Shown: positions 1 to 6,617 of the stretch, piece after piece | How the letters are laid out: each line of letters starts with the position of its first letter | Position numbering within the stretch: position 1 is the stretch's first letter | NCBI GenBank assembly: GCA_029060585.1 | Contig: JAIDTS010000031.1 | Location: 1-18,363 of the forward strand | DNA length: 18,363 nt | Direction of reading: 5' to 3' | From: Muribaculaceae bacterium | GTDB lineage: Bacteria > Bacteroidota > Bacteroidia > Bacteroidales > Muribaculaceae | Translations under genes and position numbers: made by a program | The notes under the pieces: generated by a model | The model's input: only the letters and a program-made list of their open reading frames with translations | The model's database searches: none | What the model was told of the DNA's origin: nothing

Positions 1-113
1 CAACCAACTCTAGTCATAGGGTAAACACGAATCAGTAAACATACAAAATCGAGTCAACCTTTTTCAGGAACACACAACTATAGTGGGAAAGGACCAAATA
101 AGATTTGCAAATA
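1..113. other. Spacer at window edge, nothing recognised
   Basis: No ORF, hairpin or repeat that I can support. It ends where the promoter of the first gene begins. Confidence 0.5.
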
Positions 114-145
114 TTTGTTAAATTAAGAGATTTTTAGTAATTTTG
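114..145 (+). promoter_or_regulatory. Bacteroidetes-type promoter of the secreted FN3 protein gene
   Basis: A -33 element TTTG (114-117) and a -7 element TAATTTTG (138-145) are separated by 20 bp, matching the known Bacteroidetes primary sigma consensus TTTG-N19-21-TAnnTTTG. Transcription would start near 150. This places a GTG at 148 outside the transcript and favours the ATG at 166. Confidence 0.8.
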
Positions 146-165
146 CAGTGCAAAAACATACAATT

Positions 166-2190
166 ATGAGAAAACATCTACTATTCCTAATCGGCGGTCT
201 GTCATTTTGCACTATGACTAATGCCGCCACTCCCGATCTGACGGGAGCTTTCCTTTCTCCAACACGCAATTTATCTACAAATAGTGTCAAAGTGTCCAAG
301 ACTGGAGACATAAGATTCGACACGAACGCTGCCCCCAAACGTGCGAAATCACTCGCTCCCAAAGAGGACAACTCAGACGATCTCTATAATGTCAACGTGC
401 TACTGAATGAAGATTTCGCTTCATTAGGGGCAGGCAATATGGAAAACCCCACAGCTGTCAACATCACTGAGGAGAACGGCGACCTCAAGGGTCTGCCGGG
501 CTGGAGTGGCGTGAACGTCTACGACGCAGGCCAGGCAGTCTATGTAGATGTGAGGACCATCCAATTTGAAGACGGTTGGTTTGAGCCCGAAGGGGAGTTA
601 TGGACCGCTCCGGTGCGCGATATAGCCGGCAAGACAATTCGTCTACGAGTAAACGTGAAGGGAGTATTCTCAGAAGAGGCTATGGCAGATGACCGGACCG
701 ACTACTTGAACTGCATATTCATGGTGTATTCCGATGAAATGCCCGACCAGCGTCGCATGGTGGATTTCCCCTATTTTGAGCTTCCTTATGATTTCCAGGA
801 CGAAGAGGTGACACTCGAGATTCCGGAGACTGTAACGTTCCATAATGAGGATGACGAGGAAGTGGAATGTCCGATATCATCACTACGCGTGAAACTTCAG
901 TCGATGGACACACCCTTCTTTATCACAAGTCTCGAGATGGCTGAGGTAAGTCCCAAGGTAGCTATTCCCGACGGACTGTCATTCTGCAATTTCTCAGCAG
1001 ACGGATATACGGCTGTATGGAACGCTGTGGAAGGCGCCGACAAATACAAGGTTGAGTTCTACACTTCGAAGTTCGATTCTGAAGAATACGCTTTTGCGCT
1101 CACCAGCCACAGCGTGGCGGAAGTGACTGAAACTTCGGCAAACGTCACTATTCCTACAGATGATCCCACTTTCTTTAAGGTGACGGCATACGCGGGCGAA
1201 CAGCCCTCACCTGCCTCGGAGATGACAATGGTATATTCCGCTCTTCCCCCGGAAATGAAGGAGGCAAAGATAGCAGACGGAAACGTGACAGTAAGCTGGA
1301 ATTCCGCCAAGGGAGCTGCAGGCACCGAGATATTCGCATACCGACAGGTCAATGTAGGAGAATCCGGCAAGGACTATCCTTTCCTTGACATAGACTTTTC
1401 CAACGCACCCGACGAAGAGGATGGCAGCGATATTCTCTGGCTCGACGATTATGCCTACGGATGGGCAGCACTCCCCTATCCGAGCTTCGAGGGTGGCGCG
1501 GTTGTGATCAACAATAGCGGAGCCATGTGGGGAATGCCAACCGCCAAACTCATCTCAACCAACACCTATGATTTCTCAAAAACCAGCGGAAAGGTAAAGA
1601 TGATAGTAACGGCTAAGACCACTGACTACGCCGGAATGGTAGTAGGCATGGGAGGCACCGACCCGGCTACAGGAGAGACTGTCACTCTGGATGCAGACGA
1701 AACTGACCTTACCACTGAATTCGCCGACTATGAATTCGAACTGGAAGGCAAGAACGCCGAGACAATGTTCCTCGTTCAGGCCGATAATTCCTTAGGCACA
1801 TTAGCCGTTCGCAGGATTCAGATTATCGCGGATTTTGAAGACAACAGCGAGATAGGCTATCCCTATTTCGGAGACTTCACCGACAAAGAGTCTATTTCGT
1901 TCCCCGTTCCGACAGAGAAGTATGAACGCGTGAAGGCCGTAGGCCGTACCATTAAGCAAGTCAATGTGGAAGAAATGGGGCACGTGTTTACTATTGCGGA
2001 AGCTGTAAGTGTCTATTCAGAGCCGGTATATACTGACGGAGGTCTTGGCGTAGTTGAAGTTGACGATGCAGCGGGACTTACGGATTTCTACACCATCGAC
2101 GGCCGCAAGGTCAACCCGCAGGGTAATGCCGCACCCGGTATATATATCGAAAAGAAGAGTGGAAAGGTCACCAAACGCATGGTTAGGTAA
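166..2190 (+). CDS. Secreted multidomain beta-sandwich / FN3 protein with C-terminal sorting-like tail
   Basis: A 674-residue exported protein of unknown function. Start: the ATG at 166 is chosen over an in-frame GTG at 148 because the promoter predicts transcription from about 150 and because 166 gives a clean signal peptide (MRKHLLFLIGGLSFCTMTNA, cleavage near residue 20). Visible organisation: a beta-rich module at about 76-263 (begins LLNEDFASLG, contains GELWTAPV), resembling jelly-roll adhesion or carbohydrate-binding modules; an FN3-like module at about 267-356 (DGYTAVWNAVEGADKYKVEFY); the start of a second FN3-like module at about 362-400 (VTVSWNSAKGAAGTEIF); a second jelly-roll-like stretch at about 405-560; and a short C-terminal domain with IDGRKV and PGIYIEKKSGK. 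The tail resembles C-terminal domains seen on secreted Bacteroidales proteins, possibly type IX secretion substrates, but no catalytic motif is visible. It is monocistronic, with its own promoter and terminator. Domain assignments are by eye and approximate. Confidence 0.75.
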   Translation: MRKHLLFLIGGLSFCTMTNAATPDLTGAFLSPTRNLSTNSVKVSKTGDIRFDTNAAPKRAKSLAPKEDNSDDLYNVNVLLNEDFASLGAGNMENPTAVNITEENGDLKGLPGWSGVNVYDAGQAVYVDVRTIQFEDGWFEPEGELWTAPVRDIAGKTIRLRVNVKGVFSEEAMADDRTDYLNCIFMVYSDEMPDQRRMVDFPYFELPYDFQDEEVTLEIPETVTFHNEDDEEVECPISSLRVKLQSMDTPFFITSLEMAEVSPKVAIPDGLSFCNFSADGYTAVWNAVEGADKYKVEFYTSKFDSEEYAFALTSHSVAEVTETSANVTIPTDDPTFFKVTAYAGEQPSPASEMTMVYSALPPEMKEAKIADGNVTVSWNSAKGAAGTEIFAYRQVNVGESGKDYPFLDIDFSNAPDEEDGSDILWLDDYAYGWAALPYPSFEGGAVVINNSGAMWGMPTAKLISTNTYDFSKTSGKVKMIVTAKTTDYAGMVVGMGGTDPATGETVTLDADETDLTTEFADYEFELEGKNAETMFLVQADNSLGTLAVRRIQIIADFEDNSEIGYPYFGDFTDKESISFPVPTEKYERVKAVGRTIKQVNVEEMGHVFTIAEAVSVYSEPVYTDGGLGVVEVDDAAGLTDFYTIDGRKVNPQGNAAPGIYIEKKSGKVTKRMVR

Positions 2191-2213
2191 CCTAAAACCT
2201 TACAGATAAATCA

Positions 2214-2250
2214 GAAATGGCCGCATCGATGACTCTGATGCGGCCATTTC
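2214..2250 (+). terminator. Intrinsic terminator after the FN3 protein gene
   Basis: A perfect 14-bp inverted repeat, GAAATGGCCGCATC (2214-2227) and its complement (2237-2250), with a 9-nt loop. It starts 23 nt after the stop codon and is followed by the T-rich stretch CATTTTATGACTTTT. Confidence 0.85.
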
Positions 2251-2275
2251 CATTTTATGACTTTTAATAGATTTA

Positions 2276-2307
2276 TTTGGAGATGACGGAGATTTGTGTT
2301 ATTTTTG
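2276..2307 (+). promoter_or_regulatory. Bacteroidetes-type promoter of the GH13 lipoprotein gene
   Basis: TTTG (2276-2279), exactly 20 bp, then TATTTTTG (2300-2307). The predicted transcript begins near 2313, leaving a leader of about 20 nt before the ATG at 2334. Confidence 0.8.
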
Positions 2308-2333
2308 CAATGTAAAACCAAAAAATCTATAGT

Positions 2334-3764
2334 ATGAAGAGACTGATACCTGCGCTGGGAATGATCGGCGCACTTATCCTATCCGCATGCGGAGGAAAGG
2401 GATCGGCGAAAGAGGCCGAGGGAGAGGAACGCGACTCCACCTACACCAACGTGAAGCACCCTGACTGGAGCCGCAACGCTGTGATCTATGAGGTAAACCT
2501 CCGTCAATACAGCGATGACGGCAAGGTCTCCTCATTCCAGAAGGAACTTCCACGCCTGAAAGATCTTGGAGTAGACATCCTCTGGATGATGCCGATACAT
2601 CCGATCAGCAAGCAGGACAGAAAGGGCACGCTGGGTAGCTACTACTCAGTGGCCGACTACACGGCATTCAACCCTGAGTTCGGCACTATCGACGAATTCA
2701 AGGAGATGGTCAAGGACGCCCATGAAAAAGGAATGAAGGTGATCCTCGATTGGGTGCCGAACCATTCAGGACGCGACAACAAGTGGGTGACGGAACACCC
2801 AGACTGGTATGAGAAGGACTCGCTGGGCAACATGAAGGGAGTCTACGACTGGACAGACGTCTATGTATTCGACTATTCAAATCCGGAGATGCGCAAGGGT
2901 ATGATCGATGCCATGAAGTTCTGGCTGACGGAAGTCGGGGTAGACGGTTTCCGGTGCGATGTGGCAGGAGAGGTGCCGACAGATTTCTGGGACGAGGCGC
3001 GCCCGCAGCTCGAAGCCGCTAAGCCCGACGTCTTCATGCTGGCAGAGGCAAGCAAACCGGAACTGCAGAAGAATGGTTTTGACATGGGCTACAACTGGCC
3101 GATGAAAGACCTCTTCAGCGAGATCGCATACACTTCCGGCCAATATACATTCAAGGACAAAGAGGGGAAAGTAAGGGAATTCCCTGAGAAACACGCGACA
3201 GACATCTACGTGCTGCTTGATGACCAGGGTGAGGAATATCCGAAAGATACTTATCTAATGAACATGGTGACCAATCATGACCTCAACTCATGGGAAGGCA
3301 CGGAATTCGACCGTCTCGGCAACCTGACCAACGCTTTCGCAGTGCTCTCCTATACCCTTCCCGGCATGCCTATGATCTATACCGGACAGGAGACAGGCAT
3401 GAACCGCGCTTTTGAGTTTTTCGAGAAGGACCAGGCACCACAGTGGGAACCGCGTAACGATTACTTCGCTTTCTATCAGAAGCTGAACGCGCTCAAGCAC
3501 TCTCAGGAGGCGCTTGCGGCGGGAACCGACGGAGGCTCCATTGTAAGCTATCCTACGGAAAGTCCTGATATGCTTGTATTCTCAAGAGAGAAGAATGGCT
3601 CGAAGGTAATGACTATGGTCAATCTCGGAAGCGAGGAGCAGGCCGTTGAGTTCAGGGGAGGCAAGCCTGACGTAAGCGGCATGAAGGATTACTTCAGAGG
3701 TGAGCCGGCAGACGTGCCTATGTCGCTGGAGAGCGGGGAATACTTGGTCTTTGTGAATTCATAA
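2334..3764 (+). CDS. GH13 alpha-amylase family glycosidase, lipoprotein
   Basis: A 476-residue glycoside hydrolase family 13 enzyme, expected to cleave alpha-glucosidic bonds in starch-like or malto-oligosaccharide substrates. All four family regions are present: DWVPNH (139-144); GFRCDVA with nucleophile Asp209; MLAEAS with acid/base Glu238; and TNHD (313-316) with the transition-state Asp316. The N-terminus is a type II signal peptide with lipobox LSAC (Cys19), so the protein should be lipid-anchored in the envelope. A glycine-, lysine- and acid-rich linker follows the Cys. The (beta/alpha)8 barrel starts near residue 48 (VIYEVNLRQYS), and a short C-terminal beta domain runs from about 405 to the end. 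No SusC/SusD partner lies in the window, so it is not in a visible polysaccharide utilisation locus. The stop codon TAA sits inside the first unit of a CATAATG heptamer array. Substrate specificity cannot be told from the sequence. Confidence 0.92.
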   Translation: MKRLIPALGMIGALILSACGGKGSAKEAEGEERDSTYTNVKHPDWSRNAVIYEVNLRQYSDDGKVSSFQKELPRLKDLGVDILWMMPIHPISKQDRKGTLGSYYSVADYTAFNPEFGTIDEFKEMVKDAHEKGMKVILDWVPNHSGRDNKWVTEHPDWYEKDSLGNMKGVYDWTDVYVFDYSNPEMRKGMIDAMKFWLTEVGVDGFRCDVAGEVPTDFWDEARPQLEAAKPDVFMLAEASKPELQKNGFDMGYNWPMKDLFSEIAYTSGQYTFKDKEGKVREFPEKHATDIYVLLDDQGEEYPKDTYLMNMVTNHDLNSWEGTEFDRLGNLTNAFAVLSYTLPGMPMIYTGQETGMNRAFEFFEKDQAPQWEPRNDYFAFYQKLNALKHSQEALAAGTDGGSIVSYPTESPDMLVFSREKNGSKVMTMVNLGSEEQAVEFRGGKPDVSGMKDYFRGEPADVPMSLESGEYLVFVNS

Positions 3765-3780
3765 TGCATAATGCATAATT
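3760..3780. repeat. CATAATG-family heptamer array (3 units)
   Basis: Units CATAATG (3760-3766), CATAATG (3767-3773) and CATAATT (3774-3780). The first unit contains the stop codon of the GH13 gene (3762-3764). The array is followed by GCTACGCA at 3783-3790, which also follows the same array type downstream of ung (8421-8428). Confidence 0.85.
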
Positions 3781-3812
3781 GAGCTACGCAGTACGATTAT
3801 CATTTAAATATA

Positions 3813-3846
3813 AGGGCCGCAAGCAGAAAATCCTGCTTGCGGCCCT
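3813..3846. terminator. Bidirectional intrinsic terminator between convergent GH13 gene and metK
   Basis: A perfect 14-bp stem, AGGGCCGCAAGCAG (3813-3826) with its complement (3833-3846), and a 6-nt loop. On the plus strand it is followed by AATTCTTT; read on the minus strand it is followed by TTATATTTAAAT. It sits between the ends of two converging genes and can serve both. Confidence 0.88.
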
Positions 3847-3856
3847 AATTCTTTAA

Positions 3857-3874
3857 GCGGGCTGGGAAGCCCGC
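3857..3874 (-). terminator. Second hairpin just after the metK stop codon
   Basis: A 7-bp stem, GCGGGCT (3857-3863) with AGCCCGC (3868-3874), and a 4-nt loop, 10 nt past the metK stop. On the metK transcript it is followed by TTAAAGAATT, then by the larger hairpin at 3813-3846. It is a weak terminator or 3'-end stabiliser. Confidence 0.5.
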
Positions 3875-3884
3875 GACTCCATAA

Positions 3885-5210
3885 TCAGACGTCGAGACCA
3901 AAGGCTTCGCGGATGGCGGGAACGGAGTCGAGTTTCTCCCATGAGAAGAGTTCTACCTCCCTCTCGATGGGCTCGGCATCATAACCGGACTTGAAGACTT
4001 TCTTCACCTTGCGGGGCTCACGCCCCATGTGGCCGTAGGCGGCAGTCTCAAGGTAGATGGGCTCGCGGAGACCGAAGCGTTTCTCGATAGCCTGCGGACG
4101 GAGGTCGAAGAGGCCATTGACCACCTCTGCGATCTGTGCGTCTGACATGTTGACCCTGGAGCGACCGAAGGTGTTGACATTGAAGCTGACAGGACTTGCC
4201 TCGCCGATGGCGTAAGCAACCTGGACGAGGACCTCGTCGGCCACACCGGCAGCGACAAGATTCTTGGCAATGTGACGGCATGCGTAAGCCGCCGAACGGT
4301 CAACCTTGGAAGGATCCTTACCAGAGAAAGCGCCGCCGCCATGTGCACCGCGGCCACCGTAAGTATCGACGATGATCTTGCGACCGGTGAGACCAGCATC
4401 AGCATGTGGACCTCCAAGAACGAACTTTCCTGTCGGGTTGACATGTAGGATCAGGCAATCATCGAAAAGCGCGCGGGTCTTCTCGGGGAGTTTTGCAAGC
4501 ACGCGCGGAATCAGCACGTTACGGACATCGCGACGGATCACCTCGAGCATCTTATTGTCGGCCACCCGGCGAGCTTCGGGGGTATCCTCGAGGGGCTCGA
4601 TAAACTCGTCGTGCTGGGTGGAGATGACGAGTGTATTTATATGCAGAGGCTTTCCATTGTCGTCATACTCCACAGTCACCTGGCTCTTGGCATCCGGACG
4701 AAGATACGTGACTAGTTTGCCCTTACGATAATATGTCATCTCCTTGCCCTCACGGCGGATGTCTGCCAGCTCGCGCATGAACATATGCGCAAGGTCGAGG
4801 GTAAGTGGCATTAAGGATTCAGTCTCATTTACAGCATAACCGAACATCATTCCCTGGTCGCCGGCACCCTGGTGCTCCTCCACCTCGCGGTTGACGCCCT
4901 GGGCGATATCGGCGCTCTGTTCATGAATAGCGGAAAGGATTCCACAGCTGTCGGCATCGAAGCGGTAGGCGCCACGGTTGTAGCCGATGCGGTCGATTAC
5001 GTTGCGCACCACAGAATGGAGATCGACATAGGCATCAGAGGACACCTCGCCGGCTATCACGACCTGGCCTGTGGTCACAAGCGTCTCGATACCGGCATGG
5101 CTCTTAGGGTCGCGAACAAGAAACTCATCGAGAAGAGCATCTGAAATCTGATCGGCCACTTTATCGGGATGGCCTTCAGAAACGGATTCGGAAGTGAATA
5201 AGTAGCTCAT
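3885..5210 (-). CDS. metK: S-adenosylmethionine synthetase
   Basis: Makes S-adenosylmethionine from methionine and ATP, releasing phosphate and pyrophosphate; a cytosolic enzyme usually tetrameric in this family. Signature features are SEGHPDK (11-17, active-site His14), the GAGDQG loop (115-120), and the phosphate-binding stretch GGGAFSGKDPSK (291-302) followed by VDRSAAYA. The length of 441 residues is longer than the roughly 380 of the E. coli type; the extra part lies around 200-245, as I recall for Bacteroidetes MetK. The start at 5210 is preceded by an A-rich tract (TTGAAAAA on the coding strand), as is common in this phylum. The gene is single and faces the GH13 gene across a shared terminator. 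Its unusual leader (5211-5427) contains two micro-ORFs and a terminator hairpin upstream of the start, suggesting attenuation control. RlmN, encoded in this window, uses its product. Confidence 0.97.
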   Translation of the reverse strand: MSYLFTSESVSEGHPDKVADQISDALLDEFLVRDPKSHAGIETLVTTGQVVIAGEVSSDAYVDLHSVVRNVIDRIGYNRGAYRFDADSCGILSAIHEQSADIAQGVNREVEEHQGAGDQGMMFGYAVNETESLMPLTLDLAHMFMRELADIRREGKEMTYYRKGKLVTYLRPDAKSQVTVEYDDNGKPLHINTLVISTQHDEFIEPLEDTPEARRVADNKMLEVIRRDVRNVLIPRVLAKLPEKTRALFDDCLILHVNPTGKFVLGGPHADAGLTGRKIIVDTYGGRGAHGGGAFSGKDPSKVDRSAAYACRHIAKNLVAAGVADEVLVQVAYAIGEASPVSFNVNTFGRSRVNMSDAQIAEVVNGLFDLRPQAIEKRFGLREPIYLETAAYGHMGREPRKVKKVFKSGYDAEPIEREVELFSWEKLDSVPAIREAFGLDV

Positions 5211-5220
5211 TTTTTCAATT

Positions 5221-5248
5221 CATAATTCATAATGCACAATGCATAATG
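5221..5248. repeat. CATAATG-family heptamer array upstream of metK (4 units)
   Basis: Units CATAATT (5221-5227), CATAATG (5228-5234), CACAATG (5235-5241) and CATAATG (5242-5248), with a partial CAATT before them. It lies between the metK start codon and the leader terminator hairpin, so it would form the last part of the metK 5' UTR. Confidence 0.85.
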
Positions 5249-5264
5249 AAGGTGGTTAATACAC

Positions 5265-5307
5265 AAAAATACAAAGAGGCATCATGGGCTTGCGCTCAGA
5301 ATGCCTC
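5265..5307 (-). terminator. Intrinsic terminator/attenuator inside the metK leader
   Basis: On the minus strand GAGGCAT (5307-5301) pairs perfectly with ATGCCTC (5282-5276). The top of the loop can form a GC-GCAA-GC tetraloop cap. The stem is followed by TTTGTATTTTT (5275-5265). It lies about 55 nt before the metK ATG, so it would stop leader transcripts before the gene. The stop codon of the second leader micro-ORF (5298-5296) is in its loop. Confidence 0.7.
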
Positions 5308-5367
5308 GACAGCTTGGAATCCGCGACCTCGCCAAGCGAAGCACAGAACCAGGTGCAGTTTTAGCAT
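5296..5367 (-). CDS. Putative 23-codon leader peptide (micro-ORF 2) upstream of metK
   Basis: ATG at 5367, TGA at 5298-5296. The peptide starts MLKLHLVLCF, continues with AWRGRG and ends FQAVEAF. The start is preceded by a run of A residues, the usual Bacteroidetes initiation context, and lies 5 nt after the stop of micro-ORF 1. Its last codons are encoded by the 5' arm of the terminator stem (5307-5301), so a ribosome reaching the stop would block that stem. There is no enrichment for Met codons. It could instead be a chance ORF over a structured RNA. Confidence 0.4.
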   Translation of the reverse strand: MLKLHLVLCFAWRGRGFQAVEAF

Positions 5368-5372
5368 TTTTT

Positions 5373-5411
5373 TCAGTGGTCGCAAGCAGCCAAATTTTTC
5401 CACTCATGCAT
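5373..5411 (-). CDS. Putative 12-codon leader peptide (micro-ORF 1) upstream of metK
   Basis: ATG at 5411, TGA at 5375-5373, encoding MHEWKNLAACDH. A purine-rich GGAAGGG lies just before the start. The predicted transcription start is about 16 nt upstream. The stop is separated by five A residues from the next ATG, an arrangement permitting coupled translation. Supported only by position. Confidence 0.35.
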   Translation of the reverse strand: MHEWKNLAACDH

Positions 5412-5432
5412 ACCCTTCCGGGATTGCGGGTG

Positions 5433-5440
5433 CAAAGATA
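5433..5440 (-). promoter_or_regulatory. -7 element of a promoter for the metK leader
   Basis: TATCTTTG on the minus strand matches TAnnTTTG. No TTTG lies 19-21 bp upstream; that position holds TCTA, at the edge of the GAATTGA array. A TTTG only 11 bp upstream is too close. It is a half-consensus promoter, divergent from the transporter promoter at 5502-5532. Confidence 0.5.
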
Positions 5441-5462
5441 GTAAAAAATTTCAAATAATTTA

Positions 5463-5483
5463 GAATTGAGAATTGAGAATTGA
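5463..5483. repeat. GAATTGA heptamer array (3 units) between divergent promoters
   Basis: Three perfect GAATTGA units (5463-5469, 5470-5476, 5477-5483), placed between the metK-leader -7 element and the transporter -33 element. The same family occurs at 9523-9550. Confidence 0.85.
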
Positions 5484-5501
5484 GGATTTTTAACAAAATA
5501 T

Positions 5502-5532
5502 TTTGTGGAGTGATGGGAAAGTGTTAAATTTG
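5502..5532 (+). promoter_or_regulatory. Bacteroidetes-type promoter of the YeiH-like transporter gene
   Basis: TTTG (5502-5505), 19 bp, TAAATTTG (5525-5532). The transcript would begin near 5538, which rules out the in-frame TTG at 5503 as a start and supports the ATG at 5554. Confidence 0.8.
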
Positions 5533-5553
5533 CAGAAGATTAAACTATATCTG

Positions 5554-6546
5554 ATGGCTACAACTGCTAAATACCTATACTGGGTACTGCTCGTCATTAT
5601 GTTCGTACCCTTCAAGCTCATCTTCGGGGTGAGTGTCATTACAGCACCGATAGCGCTTTTCGTTGGACTTGTCTTCGCGCTTATCTTCGGCATCCCGCAT
5701 CCCAAATTCAATAAGAAACTCTCGAAATACCTTCTGCAGGCCTCAGTCGTGGGTCTTGGCTTCGGCATGAACCTTGAAAAATCGCTGCAGAGCGGAGCGG
5801 AAGGCATGATATTCACGGTCGCGTCTGTCATCATAGTAATGACCGCCGGTGTCTTTCTGGGACGCGCGATGCGAATCAACGAGAAGACATCCTATCTGAT
5901 ATCGTCGGGAACGGCGATATGCGGCGGAAGCGCCATAGCAGCCGTAGGTCCGGTATTGAAAGCCGACCAGAACGAGATGGCTGTATCACTTGGCGTCATC
6001 TTCATACTGAACGCAATCGCGCTCTTCATATTCCCGCCCCTCGGACATTACATAGGGCTCACGCAGCATCAGTTCGGCACCTGGGCCGCCATAGCGATTC
6101 ACGACACAAGCAGCGTGGTAGGAGCCGGGGCAGCTTTCGACCAAATGTACTTTCCCGGCAGCAACGAAGCGTGCGACCTTGCGACCCTTATAAAATGCAC
6201 ACGCGCACTGTGGATAATACCTCTCGCATTCTTCACCATGTGGTTTTTCCGCAAAGGCAACCAAAAGGAGGGCAACTCCAAGGTGTCCATCCCTTGGTTT
6301 ATCCTTCTCTTCGTGGCTGCAATGATATTCAACACCTACGTGGGTACCGATACCTTCCGACAGGTCTATGACACATTGGTGGTGATAGCCAAACAGTGCC
6401 TGATAGCGGTGCTATTCGCGATCGGTGCAGGTCTGAGTCTCAAGGTCATAAAGCAGGTCGGAGTGAAACCTCTTGTGCAGGCCGTACTGCTCTGGGTCAT
6501 CATCGGAGTCGGATCGCTTGCAGCGATAATATACTTAGGTGTCTAA
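5554..6546 (+). CDS. YeiH/UPF0324 family inner-membrane protein, putative sulfate exporter
   Basis: A 330-residue polytopic membrane protein of the YeiH family (UPF0324, annotated as putative sulfate exporters on limited evidence). The ATG at 5554 is used because an upstream TTG lies within the promoter -33 element. Family marks: GLGFGMNLEKSL (about 67-78); GTAICGGSAIAA (119-130), the most conserved stretch; and AIHDTSSVVGAGA (181-193). About nine or ten hydrophobic segments are visible, with loops rich in Lys and Asn. It is followed after 68 bp by a UbiA-family gene with no promoter or terminator between them, so the two are probably co-transcribed. The substrate is not established by the sequence. 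Confidence 0.9.
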   Translation: MATTAKYLYWVLLVIMFVPFKLIFGVSVITAPIALFVGLVFALIFGIPHPKFNKKLSKYLLQASVVGLGFGMNLEKSLQSGAEGMIFTVASVIIVMTAGVFLGRAMRINEKTSYLISSGTAICGGSAIAAVGPVLKADQNEMAVSLGVIFILNAIALFIFPPLGHYIGLTQHQFGTWAAIAIHDTSSVVGAGAAFDQMYFPGSNEACDLATLIKCTRALWIIPLAFFTMWFFRKGNQKEGNSKVSIPWFILLFVAAMIFNTYVGTDTFRQVYDTLVVIAKQCLIAVLFAIGAGLSLKVIKQVGVKPLVQAVLLWVIIGVGSLAAIIYLGV

Positions 6547-6584
6547 ATCAATGCATAGGGCATAAAGAGAATATACCTTAAATC

Positions 6585-6617
6585 ATTTATGAATTATGAA
6601 TTGAATGAATAATTATG
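6585..6617. repeat. Degenerate AATTATG heptamer array containing the start codon of the UbiA-family gene
   Basis: Units ATTTATG (6585-6591), AATTATG (6592-6598), a diverged stretch, and AATTATG (6611-6617). These are the reverse complement of the CATAATT type. The ATG of the last unit (6615-6617) is the start codon of the following gene. Confidence 0.6.

Larger units (their letters stand above)
5265..5427 (-). ncRNA. Structured metK leader RNA / possible short RNA
   Basis: A transcript predicted from the -7 element at 5433-5440 (start near 5427) to the terminator at 5265 is about 163 nt, longer than a simple leader. Visible pairings on the minus strand: GCTTGG (5337-5332) with CCAAGC (5317-5312); GCGACC with GGTCGC (long range, flanked by TTGG/CCAA); and AGTGG with CCACT, which shares bases with the GCGACC pairing, so these two are mutually exclusive. 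A small GCAC/GTGC hairpin lies between. It carries no SAM-I or other riboswitch core that I recognise. It may be a cis-regulatory leader, an independent small RNA ending at the terminator, or both. Confidence 0.5.

Noticed and set aside
148..165. GTG start giving a 680-residue version of the first gene
   Set aside because: It lies just after the -7 element and before or at the predicted transcription start; the ATG at 166 gives a clean signal peptide.
4004..4731. Long alternative-frame ORFs within metK
   Set aside because: Arg/Ser/Pro-rich products inside a well-conserved gene, without initiation signals.
5211..5427. SAM-I, SAM-II or cobalamin riboswitch before metK
   Set aside because: No matching core motifs or junction architecture could be found in the leader.
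5246..5458. 70-codon plus-strand ORF in the metK/transporter spacer
   Set aside because: It lies opposite the structured metK leader; its low-complexity, Arg/Pro/Cys-rich product fits an antisense shadow of that leader.
5503..5553. TTG start giving a 347-residue YeiH-like protein
   Set aside because: The TTG overlaps the -33 promoter element; the ATG at 5554 matches the family N-terminus.
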